A stretch of DNA of 64,000 nucleotides from Balneolales bacterium (GTDB taxonomy: Bacteria > Bacteroidota > Rhodothermia > Balneolales > Cyclonatronaceae): positions 62,001 through 126,000 of the forward strand of contig JAFIET010000002.1 in NCBI GenBank assembly GCA_020832405.1. The letters are read 5' to 3'. A program made the position numbers and the translations under genes. Positions 55,101 to 64,000 of the stretch are shown piece by piece (the first letter of the stretch is position 1; each line of letters begins with the position of its first letter). The notes beneath the pieces are model-generated. The model was given only the letters and a program-made list of their open reading frames with translations. It was not told the DNA's origin and searched no databases.

Positions 55101-57065
55101 ATGATTGAAATCCCCACAGGGCAGGCAGAAGAGCTTTTTGGCAGGGCAGAGAAGGCCCTGCACAAATTCTGGGGATTTGAGAAATTCCGCCCGGGTCAGG
55201 ATGATGTCGTAAAATCGGTGCTTTCCGGGCGCGATACGCTCGTGCTTTTCCCGACCGGCGGGGGGAAATCGCTCTGCTATCAGGTGCCGGCGCTCGTGCT
55301 CGAAGGCCTCACCATCGTGATATCGCCGCTTGTGGCGCTGATGGAAGATCAGGTAGAACAGCTCAACAGCCGGAACATCCGGGCGACTTTCATCAACAGC
55401 ACCATCAGCAAACAGGAAATCGAGCAGCGGCTGATTAACGCCCGAAACGGCATGTACCGCCTGCTCTACATGGCACCCGAGCGGCTGGCGACTCCGCTGT
55501 TTCAGTACGAGCTGCTCAACCTGAAGCCCGCGCTCATCGCCATCGACGAAGCGCACTGTATCTCGGAATGGGGGCATGATTTCCGGCCTTCCTACCGCAG
55601 CATACGCGAAAACCTGGAGCCCGTGGCCGGCAGGGTCCGCTGGGTGGCCCTCACCGCAACGGCAACGCCCGAAGTGCGGGACGACATCCTGAAAGTGCTG
55701 GGGTTTCAGGAACCGAACGTGATTTCCAAAGGATTTGAACGGCCCAACCTGCACTGGTGGGTGTATTACGGGGATGACCGCATCCATGCCGTGCAGCGCA
55801 TGGTAAAACGGCATCAGGGCTCCGGGCTGATCTACGCGGGCACGCGCAAGGGCTGTAACGAGCTTTCCTCACAGCTGCAAAAAGTGAGCGGGCGCCCGGT
55901 AAAGCCCTATCATGCGGGGCTGAGCGCCGAGCAGCGCAGTCTCGTTCAGGAGCAATGGGTGAAAGGCAAGGTGCCGCTTGTGGTGGCAACCAACGCATTC
56001 GGCATGGGCATCGACAAGCCCGACTGCCGTTACGTGATTCACTACGATGCGCCCGGTTCGCTCGAGGCCTACTATCAGGAAGCGGGCAGGGCCGGCCGCG
56101 ACGGGCAGATCGGCTACCCCGTACTGCTCTATAACCCGCATGCCTTCACGGTAATGCGGCAGCAGATCGAAGACAGCTACCCGACCCGGCCGCAGCTGCT
56201 CAAAATCTACAACTGCGTGTGCGATACCCTGCAGCTCGCCGAAGGCTCCGGCATGGATCGCGGGGAGATGCTCGACCTCAAAAGTGTGGAGCAGCGAAGC
56301 GGCTTCGGCACAGGGAAAATTCTTGCCGCTCTCCGCATTTTTCAGCGGCTTGAGCTATTCGAACTTAGCAGCGAGCCGGGCCGGCAGATCGGCGTTCAGT
56401 TTATGATGGACCTCGGCCTGATCCGGCAGATAACCGCTGATGCCCGCTACAGCGAGAAAAAAAGAAATTTCGTGATGGATATTTTCCGGCTTTTTGGTCC
56501 CGAAAGCCTGGATCAGATGGCTTGGGTGCCTGCCCGTTACGTATCTGATAAAACGGGTTTCACCGTAACCCGCATTATCGCGGGGCTGGAAGTGCTGCAG
56601 CGCGAGCAGCTGCTCGTGGCGCGGGTGCTCAACGGCGACCCTATGGTGCGCATCACCGAAAGCCGTGAGGTGAAGCCGCCAATGGACAGCAAGGTTGTGG
56701 AGCAGTATCGGGAGATCCTCATTACAAAACTAAAGCACATGCAGGCCTACTGTGAAACCTCCGACTGCCGCAGCCGCTTCCTGCGCACCTACTTCGGGGA
56801 GGTGAGTCCGCCGCGCTGCGGCACCTGCGATAACTGCGTGAAAAAAGAGCGAAAGCCTGATGTCGAAGTCATCCAAAAAGAAAGCGGGCAGATCCGGCGC
56901 ATCCTGTTTGCCCTGCGCAAAAACAAACAGCTGCATATTCACGGACTTGCACAGGAAACCGGCATCAAACCCAAAGAGCTGCGGGGATGCCTCAATCAGC
57001 TTATGCGGGAACGCCTTGTGCGGCAGATAAGAAGCGATACGGGGGCGTTTTATGAGCTGGTTTAG
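55101..57065 (+). CDS. RecQ-family ATP-dependent DNA helicase
   Basis: 654 residues from the ATG at 55101; the longer frame from 55005 overlaps prfA and is rejected. The Q motif (FRPGQDDVV), Walker A (FPTGGGKSLCYQVP), DEAH box (IDEAHCISEWGHDFRPSY), and C-terminal helicase motifs (ATNAFGMGIDKPDCRYVIHYD, EAGRAGRDG) are present. The RecQ-Ct zinc site is in ETSDCRSRFLRTYFGE and CGTCDNC. A short winged-helix or HRDC-like tail follows; a canonical HRDC domain is not evident. It is a 3'-5' helicase for recombination and fork repair. The gene is adjacent to prfA and perhaps cotranscribed. Confidence 0.92.
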   Translation: MIEIPTGQAEELFGRAEKALHKFWGFEKFRPGQDDVVKSVLSGRDTLVLFPTGGGKSLCYQVPALVLEGLTIVISPLVALMEDQVEQLNSRNIRATFINSTISKQEIEQRLINARNGMYRLLYMAPERLATPLFQYELLNLKPALIAIDEAHCISEWGHDFRPSYRSIRENLEPVAGRVRWVALTATATPEVRDDILKVLGFQEPNVISKGFERPNLHWWVYYGDDRIHAVQRMVKRHQGSGLIYAGTRKGCNELSSQLQKVSGRPVKPYHAGLSAEQRSLVQEQWVKGKVPLVVATNAFGMGIDKPDCRYVIHYDAPGSLEAYYQEAGRAGRDGQIGYPVLLYNPHAFTVMRQQIEDSYPTRPQLLKIYNCVCDTLQLAEGSGMDRGEMLDLKSVEQRSGFGTGKILAALRIFQRLELFELSSEPGRQIGVQFMMDLGLIRQITADARYSEKKRNFVMDIFRLFGPESLDQMAWVPARYVSDKTGFTVTRIIAGLEVLQREQLLVARVLNGDPMVRITESREVKPPMDSKVVEQYREILITKLKHMQAYCETSDCRSRFLRTYFGEVSPPRCGTCDNCVKKERKPDVEVIQKESGQIRRILFALRKNKQLHIHGLAQETGIKPKELRGCLNQLMRERLVRQIRSDTGAFYELV

Positions 57066-57101
57066 GTCATCCTGTGTGTTGCCCTCAGAATCATATCCCG
57101 C

Positions 57102-57470
57102 TTAATCAACCTGTTCCCGGCTGCGTGAATGCACCTGACCGTAAGCCTCATTGATGCGATCAACAGCCCGGCGTTTTCGCTGAATCTGTGCATCAATATC
57201 CCGCTCGTACCATGCGTGTGAGCGGTCGAATTGATCCGGGCTAATGTTGTAACTGTTAAACAACAGGTTCAGAAACTCACGCTGTGCAAGGCTGTCAGCC
57301 TCAGTGCCATACAGAAAGTTTATGAGCTCAAACTCAACGAGCAGATCAATATAGATTTCCTCGGGAATAAGGTCGTCGGGCTGCTGATTACAGGCGGCGA
57401 GTCCGCCAAGTAGCACAAAAGTGAGGATGAGGAAGCCTGCCGCTTTCAGTTTGATGCGTTCAAAAAACAT
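57102..57470 (-). CDS. DUF4296 lipoprotein
   Basis: A 122-residue lipoprotein. The signal has a GLAAC lipobox, with lipidated Cys27. The body matches DUF4296: LIPEEIYIDLLVEFELI, then FNSYNISPDQFDRSHAWYERD, helical and acidic. Members are restricted to the Bacteroidota-like lineage and have no established function. It ends 36 bases from the convergent recQ stop with no obvious terminator between. Confidence 0.82.
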   Translation of the reverse strand: MFFERIKLKAAGFLILTFVLLGGLAACNQQPDDLIPEEIYIDLLVEFELINFLYGTEADSLAQREFLNLLFNSYNISPDQFDRSHAWYERDIDAQIQRKRRAVDRINEAYGQVHSRSREQVD

Positions 57471-57757
57471 GGAGTGAGTATTAATTGCTGTGGATTCGTG
57501 AAACTAAGGTTTTTTGAACAAATCTTTATGCCTGGCGCACACCTGGTCTGATTGATGATTAAACGGAAGCCGCAAGTGTACTTGTAAGTACTATTACGTA
57601 ATTGTGTTTTGGTAACTATTGCCAATTGTGGTACTTTAGAAGGTCTTATGGTATTGAAATCATGGTATTTGCGAAGTAGCCAAATTAAAATTACAGATGC
57701 GCAATATTTATTGGTTAATGACAGGAAAAAGAAGTTGTGCAGAGGTGTTAAATTAAA

Positions 57758-58243
57758 TTGTATCTAAAAAATAATCAATATTTTACTTTTACTGTAGAAG
57801 ATCAGCGGCTGGCACTTAAAGTCGAGGAAGTTGAGAAGGTGATTCATGCTGTGTATGTGACTCCCATACCGGATTCGCCTGTTGAAATCGAAGGTGTTTT
57901 CGAATACCATCAGTTGCTTGTGCCGGTTCTGAATCTGAGAAAACGGTTTGGCGCGACCGCGAAACCGCTCGAAGTACAGGATGTTTTCATCCTTGTTAAG
58001 CAAAAGGACGGCACCCTGCTTGCCCTTTTAGCCGATACAGTTGAAGGAGTGCTGGAGAAAAAAGGCCTCACCAAAGCTGATACGGAGGCTGATCTTGCTG
58101 CACTTTCTGAAGTTCACCTTGAAAGGGCAAAAGTTATGCGGGATGACAGCGGGATTTTGCTCCTTTACCGCGCTGAGCAGCTTCTAACCGAAAGGCTTCA
58201 GCATTATCTCGAAGGTCTCATGGAAAAATATTCCGAAAGCTAA
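57758..58243 (+). CDS. CheW-like adaptor (WspB position)
   Basis: A 161-residue CheW domain: YFTFTVEDQRLALKVEEVEKV, GVFEYHQLLVPVLNLRKRFG, and LLALLADTVEGVL. It couples a chemoreceptor to CheA. The start is TTG at 57758 with GAGGTG some 11 bases upstream; no ATG lies near the conserved beginning. It is first in a chemosensory operon with the CheR-TPR gene 10 bases downstream. Confidence 0.88.
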   Translation: MYLKNNQYFTFTVEDQRLALKVEEVEKVIHAVYVTPIPDSPVEIEGVFEYHQLLVPVLNLRKRFGATAKPLEVQDVFILVKQKDGTLLALLADTVEGVLEKKGLTKADTEADLAALSEVHLERAKVMRDDSGILLLYRAEQLLTERLQHYLEGLMEKYSES

Positions 58244-58253
58244 GCGATCCTCA

Positions 58254-59753
58254 ATGGAACAGGATTCGGTACATCAGAAACTTGCATGCCATGTGCATCG
58301 TCACTTTGGGCTCGACTTCAAACGGTCGCAGTGGAAGAGCATGGAGCACCATCTCAGCCGGGCAGCAATTGCACTTCAGCGAAGCCCCCGGCCCTCTGCT
58401 GTACTGGAGTGGCTTTCATCCGATAGGCTTTCCGCTTCAGAATATGAAGCCCTTACCCAAAACCTGACTGTCGGTGAAACCTACTTTTTCCGGGAGAAAG
58501 CCGCTTTCACCCTGCTTAGAAACGAACTGCTGAAACCACGCAGTGAGGCAACTCACCCGAAGTTCCGGCAGCTTCGCATCTGGAGTGCCGGCTGCAGCAG
58601 TGGTGAGGAGCCCTACAGCATCGCCATGACCCTAAAAGAGTTTCTCCCTGATCTTGACAAATGGGATATCCGGATTACCGCCACTGACCTGAACGCCGCT
58701 GCCCTCCAAAAAGCAAAGGCAGCACGTTATCGGAGCTGGTCGTTTCGCGATACCCCGGAGTTCATCAAAGAACTGTATTTCATAAAGAAGGGCGATACTT
58801 TTGAGCTCATCCCCGAAATCAAAAAGATGGTAACGTTTCAGCAGCTGAACCTCATCGGGGAAAGCTACGCGCCGGTTGTGCCGTACCCCGGCAGCTGCGA
58901 CATCATTTTCTGCCGCAACGTGCTGATGTATTTCAGTCCGGAAGTTATTGAGGCTGTGGCGGCACGCTTTTGGGAGGCGCTTACAGCTGAAGGGTGGTTT
59001 GTTACAAGTCAGGTAGAGCTGAACGAAGTGTATTTCGGTCTGTTTGTGAGGCGTCAGCATGGCACCGGACTCTTCTACCAGAAATCAAACAAAGCCGTAT
59101 CCATTCAGCTTCCGCCTGTTGAAAATTACCCCGTTCCGCTAAAAAAACTCACTCCGGGCAACAGGCCCAAACGGCAAGAGGAAACATCGGACGGGAAAAG
59201 GCGGGCTGTTGCAAAGCGGGAAACACCGCTGCCCGGGAGTGAAAAGTACCTGGCTGAGAAAAAGGCAATGCTCAGTCTAAGTCAGATCCGCAGTTTGTTT
59301 GAAGCCCAAAATTACGCGCAGTGTATCAGGGTTGCAGAGCGCTATGTAGAAGAACACGGGTACTCTGTGCTGGTCGGGGAGATGCTGGCCCGTGCATATG
59401 CCAATACCGGCCGTTACGCTGAGGCGGAACAGCAGCTTACCGGCATTCTTACCACCCGGCCTGACTACCCCGCGATGCTGCTGCTGCTTGCCGACATCCT
59501 TGCCGAGCAGGGGCGTACGGAAGAAGCAGATGCACAGCTGGTGAAAGTGCTGTATCTGGAACCCGATAATAAAAGCGCTCTTTTTACCCGAAGTCGTTTG
59601 CTCACTCATTTGGGCAAAACGGAGCTCAGTCAGAAACACCTCCGCCGCCTGCTTTCGCTGATTGACCTGCTTGATGATGCCGAGTCCTTGCCCGAGCTGG
59701 ACGGCCTCTCAGCCGGAAGCCTGCGTCGTATGGCTCTCTCCGAAACCTCATAA
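58254..59753 (+). CDS. CheR-type methyltransferase with C-terminal TPR repeats (WspC-like)
   Basis: A 499-residue protein. The N-terminal CheR domain (about 1-275) has ETYFFREKAAFTLL, the SAM loop WSAGCSSGEEPYSIAM around 110-125, ITATDLNAAALQKAK, and FCRNVLMYFSPEVIE. It methylates receptor glutamates. A polar linker is followed by TPR repeats at about 345-470 (ARAYANTGRYAEAEQQL, ADILAEQGRTEEADAQLVKVL). A CheR fused to TPRs is characteristic of WspC and FrzF-type systems rather than flagellar chemotaxis. It sits between two cheW genes. Confidence 0.92.
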   Translation: MEQDSVHQKLACHVHRHFGLDFKRSQWKSMEHHLSRAAIALQRSPRPSAVLEWLSSDRLSASEYEALTQNLTVGETYFFREKAAFTLLRNELLKPRSEATHPKFRQLRIWSAGCSSGEEPYSIAMTLKEFLPDLDKWDIRITATDLNAAALQKAKAARYRSWSFRDTPEFIKELYFIKKGDTFELIPEIKKMVTFQQLNLIGESYAPVVPYPGSCDIIFCRNVLMYFSPEVIEAVAARFWEALTAEGWFVTSQVELNEVYFGLFVRRQHGTGLFYQKSNKAVSIQLPPVENYPVPLKKLTPGNRPKRQEETSDGKRRAVAKRETPLPGSEKYLAEKKAMLSLSQIRSLFEAQNYAQCIRVAERYVEEHGYSVLVGEMLARAYANTGRYAEAEQQLTGILTTRPDYPAMLLLLADILAEQGRTEEADAQLVKVLYLEPDNKSALFTRSRLLTHLGKTELSQKHLRRLLSLIDLLDDAESLPELDGLSAGSLRRMALSETS

Positions 59754-59772
59754 TCTGTAATGTATTGATGTG

Positions 59773-60285
59773 ATGCATACTGCTAACAGCCTCGAAATTC
59801 TTAAAAAACGGGCCAGGAAATTAGCTGAGCCGCTTCGCAAAGAAGAGCCGGGTGAGCGCATTTCGGTGATTCGTTTCCTGCTATACCCCGAAACCTTTGC
59901 CATTGAGGCCTCCTGCGTTCATGAAGTGTTCTCCCTGCGCGACCTTACATCCATACCGGGTACCCCTGCGTTTGTGATGGGCGTCATCAATTTCCGGAGT
60001 ACCCTTGTGCCGGTGGTGAACCTCAAAAAACTGCTGGGCATACACGAAACAGGCCTTACGGAAATGAACAAGGTGCTGCTTCTGCGTGATGGCAGCATGG
60101 AGTTCGGCCTGCTTTGCGACCGCATTTTGGGCTCTGCGTTCATCCTTCAAAAAGATATACGCGATGCGCCGGCTACAGTGAGCCGCCTTGGCTCTGAGCT
60201 GATAGCCGGCATGGCTGATGAAAATACCATTTTACTCGACGGCAGGACCCTGCTCAAAAGCCGGCAATTAATCGTTGATCAATAA
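59773..60285 (+). CDS. CheW-like adaptor (WspD position)
   Basis: A 170-residue CheW domain protein with an N-terminal helical extension of about 30 residues. Core motifs are [39 protein letters not shown] and [13 protein letters not shown] at 59773 is preferred; a GTG sits three bases earlier. It is the second CheW of the operon, with a sequence clearly different from the first, as in Wsp systems that use two adaptors. Confidence 0.9.
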   Translation: MHTANSLEILKKRARKLAEPLRKEEPGERISVIRFLLYPETFAIEASCVHEVFSLRDLTSIPGTPAFVMGVINFRSTLVPVVNLKKLLGIHETGLTEMNKVLLLRDGSMEFGLLCDRILGSAFILQKDIRDAPATVSRLGSELIAGMADENTILLDGRTLLKSRQLIVDQ

Positions 60286-60305
60286 TATTTAACAAGGATA
60301 GTGCT

Positions 60306-61796
60306 ATGAATTTCTTCAACCTAAGTTTTACCGGACGCATCATTGCCTTTGCGGTTGCTTTGGTATCCGTATTTGCGCTCACGTTCATCTACCTGAATAA
60401 TAATTTAATCAGGCTTGGAGAATCAGCTGATGAACTTGAGGAGCTTACAGAGCTTTTTGATCAGGCCGATCTTGTCTCAAACCTGACGTCCAGGATATTC
60501 ATCTTGCAGTTTGAAGCGGTTGTGGCTGCTGATCTGCGGGAAACCAAAACGGCCGAGAGCGAAGTTCAGATTCGCCGCCTGAATGAGGCAACACAGCGGC
60601 TTCAGCAGGCTGCGGCGAACAGACCTGCAATAAACGCCGAAATTTTCGGATTGCTGCCCCACTTAAATTCGCTGATTGATGAGTATGAGCAAAATAATCA
60701 GCAGCTTCGTTCTGCGGTTGCCGGTACGGGTACGGCCATTCAGGCATTCAGCGCGGCTGATTTTGCTTCCTATGAAACTGTATTTACTGCTATAGGAGCC
60801 CTACAGGATATGATAATGGAGGAACGGGATGAAATCAGAATTGAGGCCGATGCGCAGAAAGCTTCAAGTGCGCGCGCCATGATTTTATCAGCTATTTTGC
60901 TGATTGGTCTCATTATGGCATCCGCTTTTCTGCTGTACCGCACCATGCGGCGTATTACAACCGAGCTGAAAAGCAGTATTCAGGTGCTGGGCACTTCAGC
61001 CGCTGAAATTCAGACTACGGTTACCGAAATTTCAACCGGGGCAACGGAAACGGCTACGGCCATTGCGGAAACGACCTCAACGGTTGAGGAGGTGCGGCAA
61101 ACGGCCTCAGTAGCAAGCGACCGTGCGCGAAACCTACAGGAGACCTCGCAGAAATCAGCAAGTATGGGAGATCAGGGCCTCGAAGCATCAAGGCTTATGG
61201 TTGACGGCATGAATAAAATTGACCAGCAGATGAAGGTCGTTCAGAAAGCCATCACACGCCTCTCCGAGCAAAACCGCTCTATTGGCGAAATCACGACTAC
61301 TGTATCAGATATTGCCGATCAGTCGAATCTGCTGGCTGTGAATGCATCAATCGAAGCCGCAAAAGCGGGCGAGCATGGCAAAGGCTTTTCTGTTGTGGCG
61401 CAGGAAATCAAGAGCCTGGCCGAACAGTCCAAGAAATCAGCCGCGCAAATCAAGAGCATCCTCAACGATATTCAAAAATCGGTAAGTGATACTGTGGAAG
61501 CCATCCGCACCGGTACAACTACGGTAGAGGAAGGAAGCCGCACGGTAATGGAAGAGCGCCGTATTCTGGAATCGCTGATTGAAAGCATCGATGAAGCCCT
61601 CGATGCCTCTGTGCAGATTTCCTCATCGAGTCAGCAGCAGCTCGCTGGTATGGAGCAGATTGCCCCGGCTATGGAAAACATACGCGTGGCAAGCGATCAG
61701 AACGTAAGCGGCAGCCGGCAGACACAGCAGGCGATTCAGGAACTGAACGAACTTGCCCGTAATTTGGAGCAGATTATAGAAAAATACAGGCTCTGA
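60306..61796 (+). CDS. Methyl-accepting chemotaxis protein without HAMP (WspA position)
   Basis: A 496-residue transducer. TM1 is about 11-30, a helical periplasmic sensor (four-helix-bundle type) spans about 31-189, and TM2 is about 190-211. The cytoplasmic part goes directly into a long coiled coil with no recognisable HAMP domain. The signalling tip is [27 protein letters not shown] in pieces around 340-360, followed by [16 protein letters not shown]. Methylation-helix Glu/Gln pairs appear on both sides. It is encoded between the second CheW and the CheA-REC gene. Confidence 0.9.
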   Translation: MNFFNLSFTGRIIAFAVALVSVFALTFIYLNNNLIRLGESADELEELTELFDQADLVSNLTSRIFILQFEAVVAADLRETKTAESEVQIRRLNEATQRLQQAAANRPAINAEIFGLLPHLNSLIDEYEQNNQQLRSAVAGTGTAIQAFSAADFASYETVFTAIGALQDMIMEERDEIRIEADAQKASSARAMILSAILLIGLIMASAFLLYRTMRRITTELKSSIQVLGTSAAEIQTTVTEISTGATETATAIAETTSTVEEVRQTASVASDRARNLQETSQKSASMGDQGLEASRLMVDGMNKIDQQMKVVQKAITRLSEQNRSIGEITTTVSDIADQSNLLAVNASIEAAKAGEHGKGFSVVAQEIKSLAEQSKKSAAQIKSILNDIQKSVSDTVEAIRTGTTTVEEGSRTVMEERRILESLIESIDEALDASVQISSSSQQQLAGMEQIAPAMENIRVASDQNVSGSRQTQQAIQELNELARNLEQIIEKYRL

Positions 61797-61800
61797 AGGT

Positions 61801-64000
61801 ATGAGTACTTCTGACGAAGAATTCCTGAAAGAACTGCTGGAAGACTTTAAGCTGGAAGCTGCCGAGCACCTTCAGGTGATCGGAGACGGACTGCTTGAGC
61901 TGGAAAAATCAGCTGATTCAGGCGGAAATCCCACCAAAACGGAAGAGGTTTTCCGGGTGATTCACAGCATGAAGGGTGCTGCGCGGGCGGTAAACCTGCA
62001 GCGCCTGGAGCAGCTCGCTATGGTGCTTGAGGGTGTTTTTCATGAAGTAAAAAACAAGAAGCTCACACTGCATCCGGCTATGTTTGATGTGCTATACCCC
62101 GCAACGGACATGCTCGCAGCCCTGCTCGGCGAAATAGACAAGCCTCTGAAGTCAGTTTCTCAGAATGATTTCAACCTGATGATTGGTCGGGTGCAAGCCA
62201 TCAGGAATGTGAGGAAAGGGGGAGCTGAGCCCGCACCACAGCCTGCGAGATTGAATACTGAACCGGCTGCCGGTGAGTCAGTGCCGGAGCCGGAACCGCC
62301 CGAAGCACAGCTAAGGCCTCAGAAGCCATCACCCGAAAAACACACACACCAAAAAAAGGAAGAACAAGAGCAGCGGCAGCCGCAGACACAGCAAACTCCT
62401 TCTGAAGCCGGGCCGGAAGCACAGCAGGATGCGGCTCCTGCTGATTTCAGTGCGGTAAATACAAGCGGCCGCGGCGTTTCCGAAAATGAGACCGTACGGG
62501 TACCCGTAACCCGGCTGATCGAAATTCTGAACCTTGCGGAAGAGATGATCACGAGCAAAAATATTCTGCGCTGGCACGCGGATGAGTTCGGGGAAAGTGC
62601 GGCGGAGCTTGCCCGGCTGAGAACCCGGCTGGAAGAAGAACTCACAGATAACCGGCAGGCAACGCTGCCCGATGAGAGGGTTGCTCTGCGGAAGACCATT
62701 CAGGATTTACGCTCCTCAGCCGGGCGGCTGGCCCGGCTCTCAGATGAGCTCAGCGCGCATCAGCGGCGCTCCGGCCGAAATATCGACGAGCTGGTTGAAC
62801 ATATGCGGCACACCCTGCTGCAGCCGTTTTCGGTACTCTTCGCCGTTGTGCCCCGGCTGGTGCGCGATCTTTCTAAAAGCAGCGGCAAAGAAGTGGAAAT
62901 AGCGATCTCAGGTGCGGAAACCGAGCTCGACCGCCGTATTCTGGAACAACTCAAAGATCCGCTGATTCATCTCATCCGCAACAGCGTAGATCACGGCATT
63001 GAGCCAAAGGCTGAGCGGAAAAAGGCTGGCAAGTCCGAAATGGGAAAGCTTGCGGTTAAGGTAGGCAAAGCCGACGGCCGTAAAGTTCAGATTGTTATTG
63101 AAGATGACGGTGCAGGCATCAACCGGGAGCGCTTGCTCGAGGCTGCCCGCAAATCGGGGGCAGTTTCGAAAGAGGCCCTTCAGGAAATAAGCACGGCGGA
63201 AATAAACCGGCTCATTTTCGCATCGGGTGTTACCACAAGCCGCATGATTACCGATGTTTCGGGCCGCGGACTCGGAATGGCCATTGTGCTTGAAAAGATC
63301 ACCAACATGGGCGGCACGATTGAGGTGGAAAGCGAGCCCGGCAGGGGTACGCGGTTTATCATCAGGCTGCCGCAAACGCTCGCAACCTTTCAGGGCATTT
63401 TGGTTGAAAGCGCATCTGAGCTCTTCCTGATGCCGGCACAGGCCGTAAGCCGTGCGGTTAGGGTAGATGCCTCACGCGTAAAAACCGTAGAGTCGAAGAG
63501 CGTGGTTCAGACAGGCGGGCACACGGTTGCCCTGGTGAAGCTTTCTGCCGTGTTGGGGCTGAGCAGCAGGGAGCGCAAGCCTGGTGGGCCGATGATGACC
63601 GGGCTGCTCCTTGAGCGGGAAGGCCGCCGCCTCATTTTTCTGGTTGATACTATTTTGGGCGAGCATGAGGGTATCGTGAAGCCGCTGGGCGCCATGCTGC
63701 GGCGCGTAAAACATATAGAAGGCGCCTGCCTGATGGGCGACGGCCGTATTGTGCCGGTGCTCAGGCCCTCAGAGTTATTTGTGAGCGCGGCGGGTCTCGG
63801 GCTTCAGGTACGCAGCGGGGATGCTGCCACGGCAGAAAAACCGGAGCAGAAAACGAGAGTGCTCGTAGCCGAAGATTCCATCACCATCCGCAACACCATG
63901 CGCAACTACCTGGAACTTGCCGGCTGCGAAGTAACTACGGCCTTCGACGGGCAGGATGGCTTCGAAAAACTGATGACCGGCACCTTCGATGTGGTGGTTA
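61801..64000 (+). CDS. CheA-type histidine kinase with receiver domain, 3'-truncated by the window edge (WspE-like)
   Basis: The frame is open from ATG 61801 to the end of the window, at least 733 residues. The Hpt domain has His55 in RVIHSMKGAARAV. A Pro/Glu/Gln-rich linker spans about 140-215. The dimerisation region, HATPase (HLIRNSVDHGIEP, DDGAGIN, GRGLGMAIV) and CheW-like P5 domain (to about 660) follow. A receiver begins near residue 685 (RVLVAEDSITIRNTMRNYL) and runs off the edge. No CheY-binding P2 domain is obvious. A CheA fused to REC is the WspE architecture. It starts four bases after the MCP stop. Confidence 0.92.
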   Translation, partial: MSTSDEEFLKELLEDFKLEAAEHLQVIGDGLLELEKSADSGGNPTKTEEVFRVIHSMKGAARAVNLQRLEQLAMVLEGVFHEVKNKKLTLHPAMFDVLYPATDMLAALLGEIDKPLKSVSQNDFNLMIGRVQAIRNVRKGGAEPAPQPARLNTEPAAGESVPEPEPPEAQLRPQKPSPEKHTHQKKEEQEQRQPQTQQTPSEAGPEAQQDAAPADFSAVNTSGRGVSENETVRVPVTRLIEILNLAEEMITSKNILRWHADEFGESAAELARLRTRLEEELTDNRQATLPDERVALRKTIQDLRSSAGRLARLSDELSAHQRRSGRNIDELVEHMRHTLLQPFSVLFAVVPRLVRDLSKSSGKEVEIAISGAETELDRRILEQLKDPLIHLIRNSVDHGIEPKAERKKAGKSEMGKLAVKVGKADGRKVQIVIEDDGAGINRERLLEAARKSGAVSKEALQEISTAEINRLIFASGVTTSRMITDVSGRGLGMAIVLEKITNMGGTIEVESEPGRGTRFIIRLPQTLATFQGILVESASELFLMPAQAVSRAVRVDASRVKTVESKSVVQTGGHTVALVKLSAVLGLSSRERKPGGPMMTGLLLEREGRRLIFLVDTILGEHEGIVKPLGAMLRRVKHIEGACLMGDGRIVPVLRPSELFVSAAGLGLQVRSGDAATAEKPEQKTRVLVAEDSITIRNTMRNYLELAGCEVTTAFDGQDGFEKLMTGTFDVVV

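Noticed and set aside
1-64000. rRNA, tRNA, CRISPR arrays, insertion sequences, prophage genes, restriction-modification systems
   Set aside because: I looked on both strands and saw no transposase, integrase, repeat-spacer or cloverleaf signature. The only defence-like candidate is the HEPN/MNT pair.

Overview
The window looks like a chromosomal segment of a bacterium in the Bacteroidota/Rhodothermota/Balneolota (FCB) group. The evidence is a protein with a C-terminal type IX secretion sorting domain (QNYPNPFNPETRI-type), cysteine-containing GCTD surface modules, a DUF4296 lipoprotein, a ScfR/RamB-type regulator beside the glyoxylate genes, and moderate GC. A Balneolales-like lineage is my best guess, but this is inference. 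No rRNA, tRNA, CRISPR array, insertion sequence or phage gene is visible. Most of the window reads as core genome. Several genes appear to start at TTG (3288, 36101, 46852, 57758).

Layout. 1-3.1 kb: end of a diaminopimelate decarboxylase, a 3-hydroxybutyryl-CoA dehydrogenase and a threonine aldolase. 3.3-8.9 kb: a 1475-residue multi-PAS/GAF hybrid histidine kinase followed by a FIST sensor protein. 9-11.6 kb (minus): a CoA-acylating aldehyde dehydrogenase coupled to an iron alcohol dehydrogenase, i.e. the two halves of AdhE as separate genes, with a 26-bp perfect palindrome upstream. 11.9-13.8 kb (minus): a bactofilin and an actin-fold protein whose phosphate-1 motif sits at the C-terminus, which looks like a circular permutation. 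14-20.2 kb: a complete beta-oxidation operon (FadN-type fusion, thiolase, long FadE) behind a promoter overlapped by GTTAAC repeats. 20.4-22 kb: a HEPN/MNT pair and an integral membrane protein. 22.2-25.9 kb: an active/inactive pair of M16 peptidases. 26-28.3 kb: a PilJ-domain hybrid kinase. 28.4-32.9 kb (minus): S9 and M3 peptidases. 33-37.9 kb: housekeeping genes (DUF2400, TauE/SafE-like, EVE, NusB, a phosphatase, YchF). 38-41.7 kb: a MacA-like adaptor and two MacB/FtsX permeases without an ATPase gene. 41.9-46.8 kb: isocitrate lyase and malate synthase, divergent from a ScfR/RamB-type regulator. 46.8-51.6 kb: two tandem paralogous surface proteins. 52-57.5 kb: PurE, PurK, RF1, RecQ and a DUF4296 lipoprotein. 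57.7-64 kb: a chemosensory operon CheW-CheR(TPR)-CheW-MCP-CheA(REC), which runs off the right edge and matches the gene content of the Wsp surface-sensing system.

How it fits together. Beta-oxidation plus the glyoxylate shunt suggests growth on fatty acids or acetate. The signal-peptide or lipoprotein peptidases of families M16, S9 and M3 suggest a proteolytic, peptide-using lifestyle. Two large hybrid kinases and a Wsp-like array suggest heavy environmental sensing. The most unusual item is the permuted actin-like gene at 12758-13780 next to a bactofilin.
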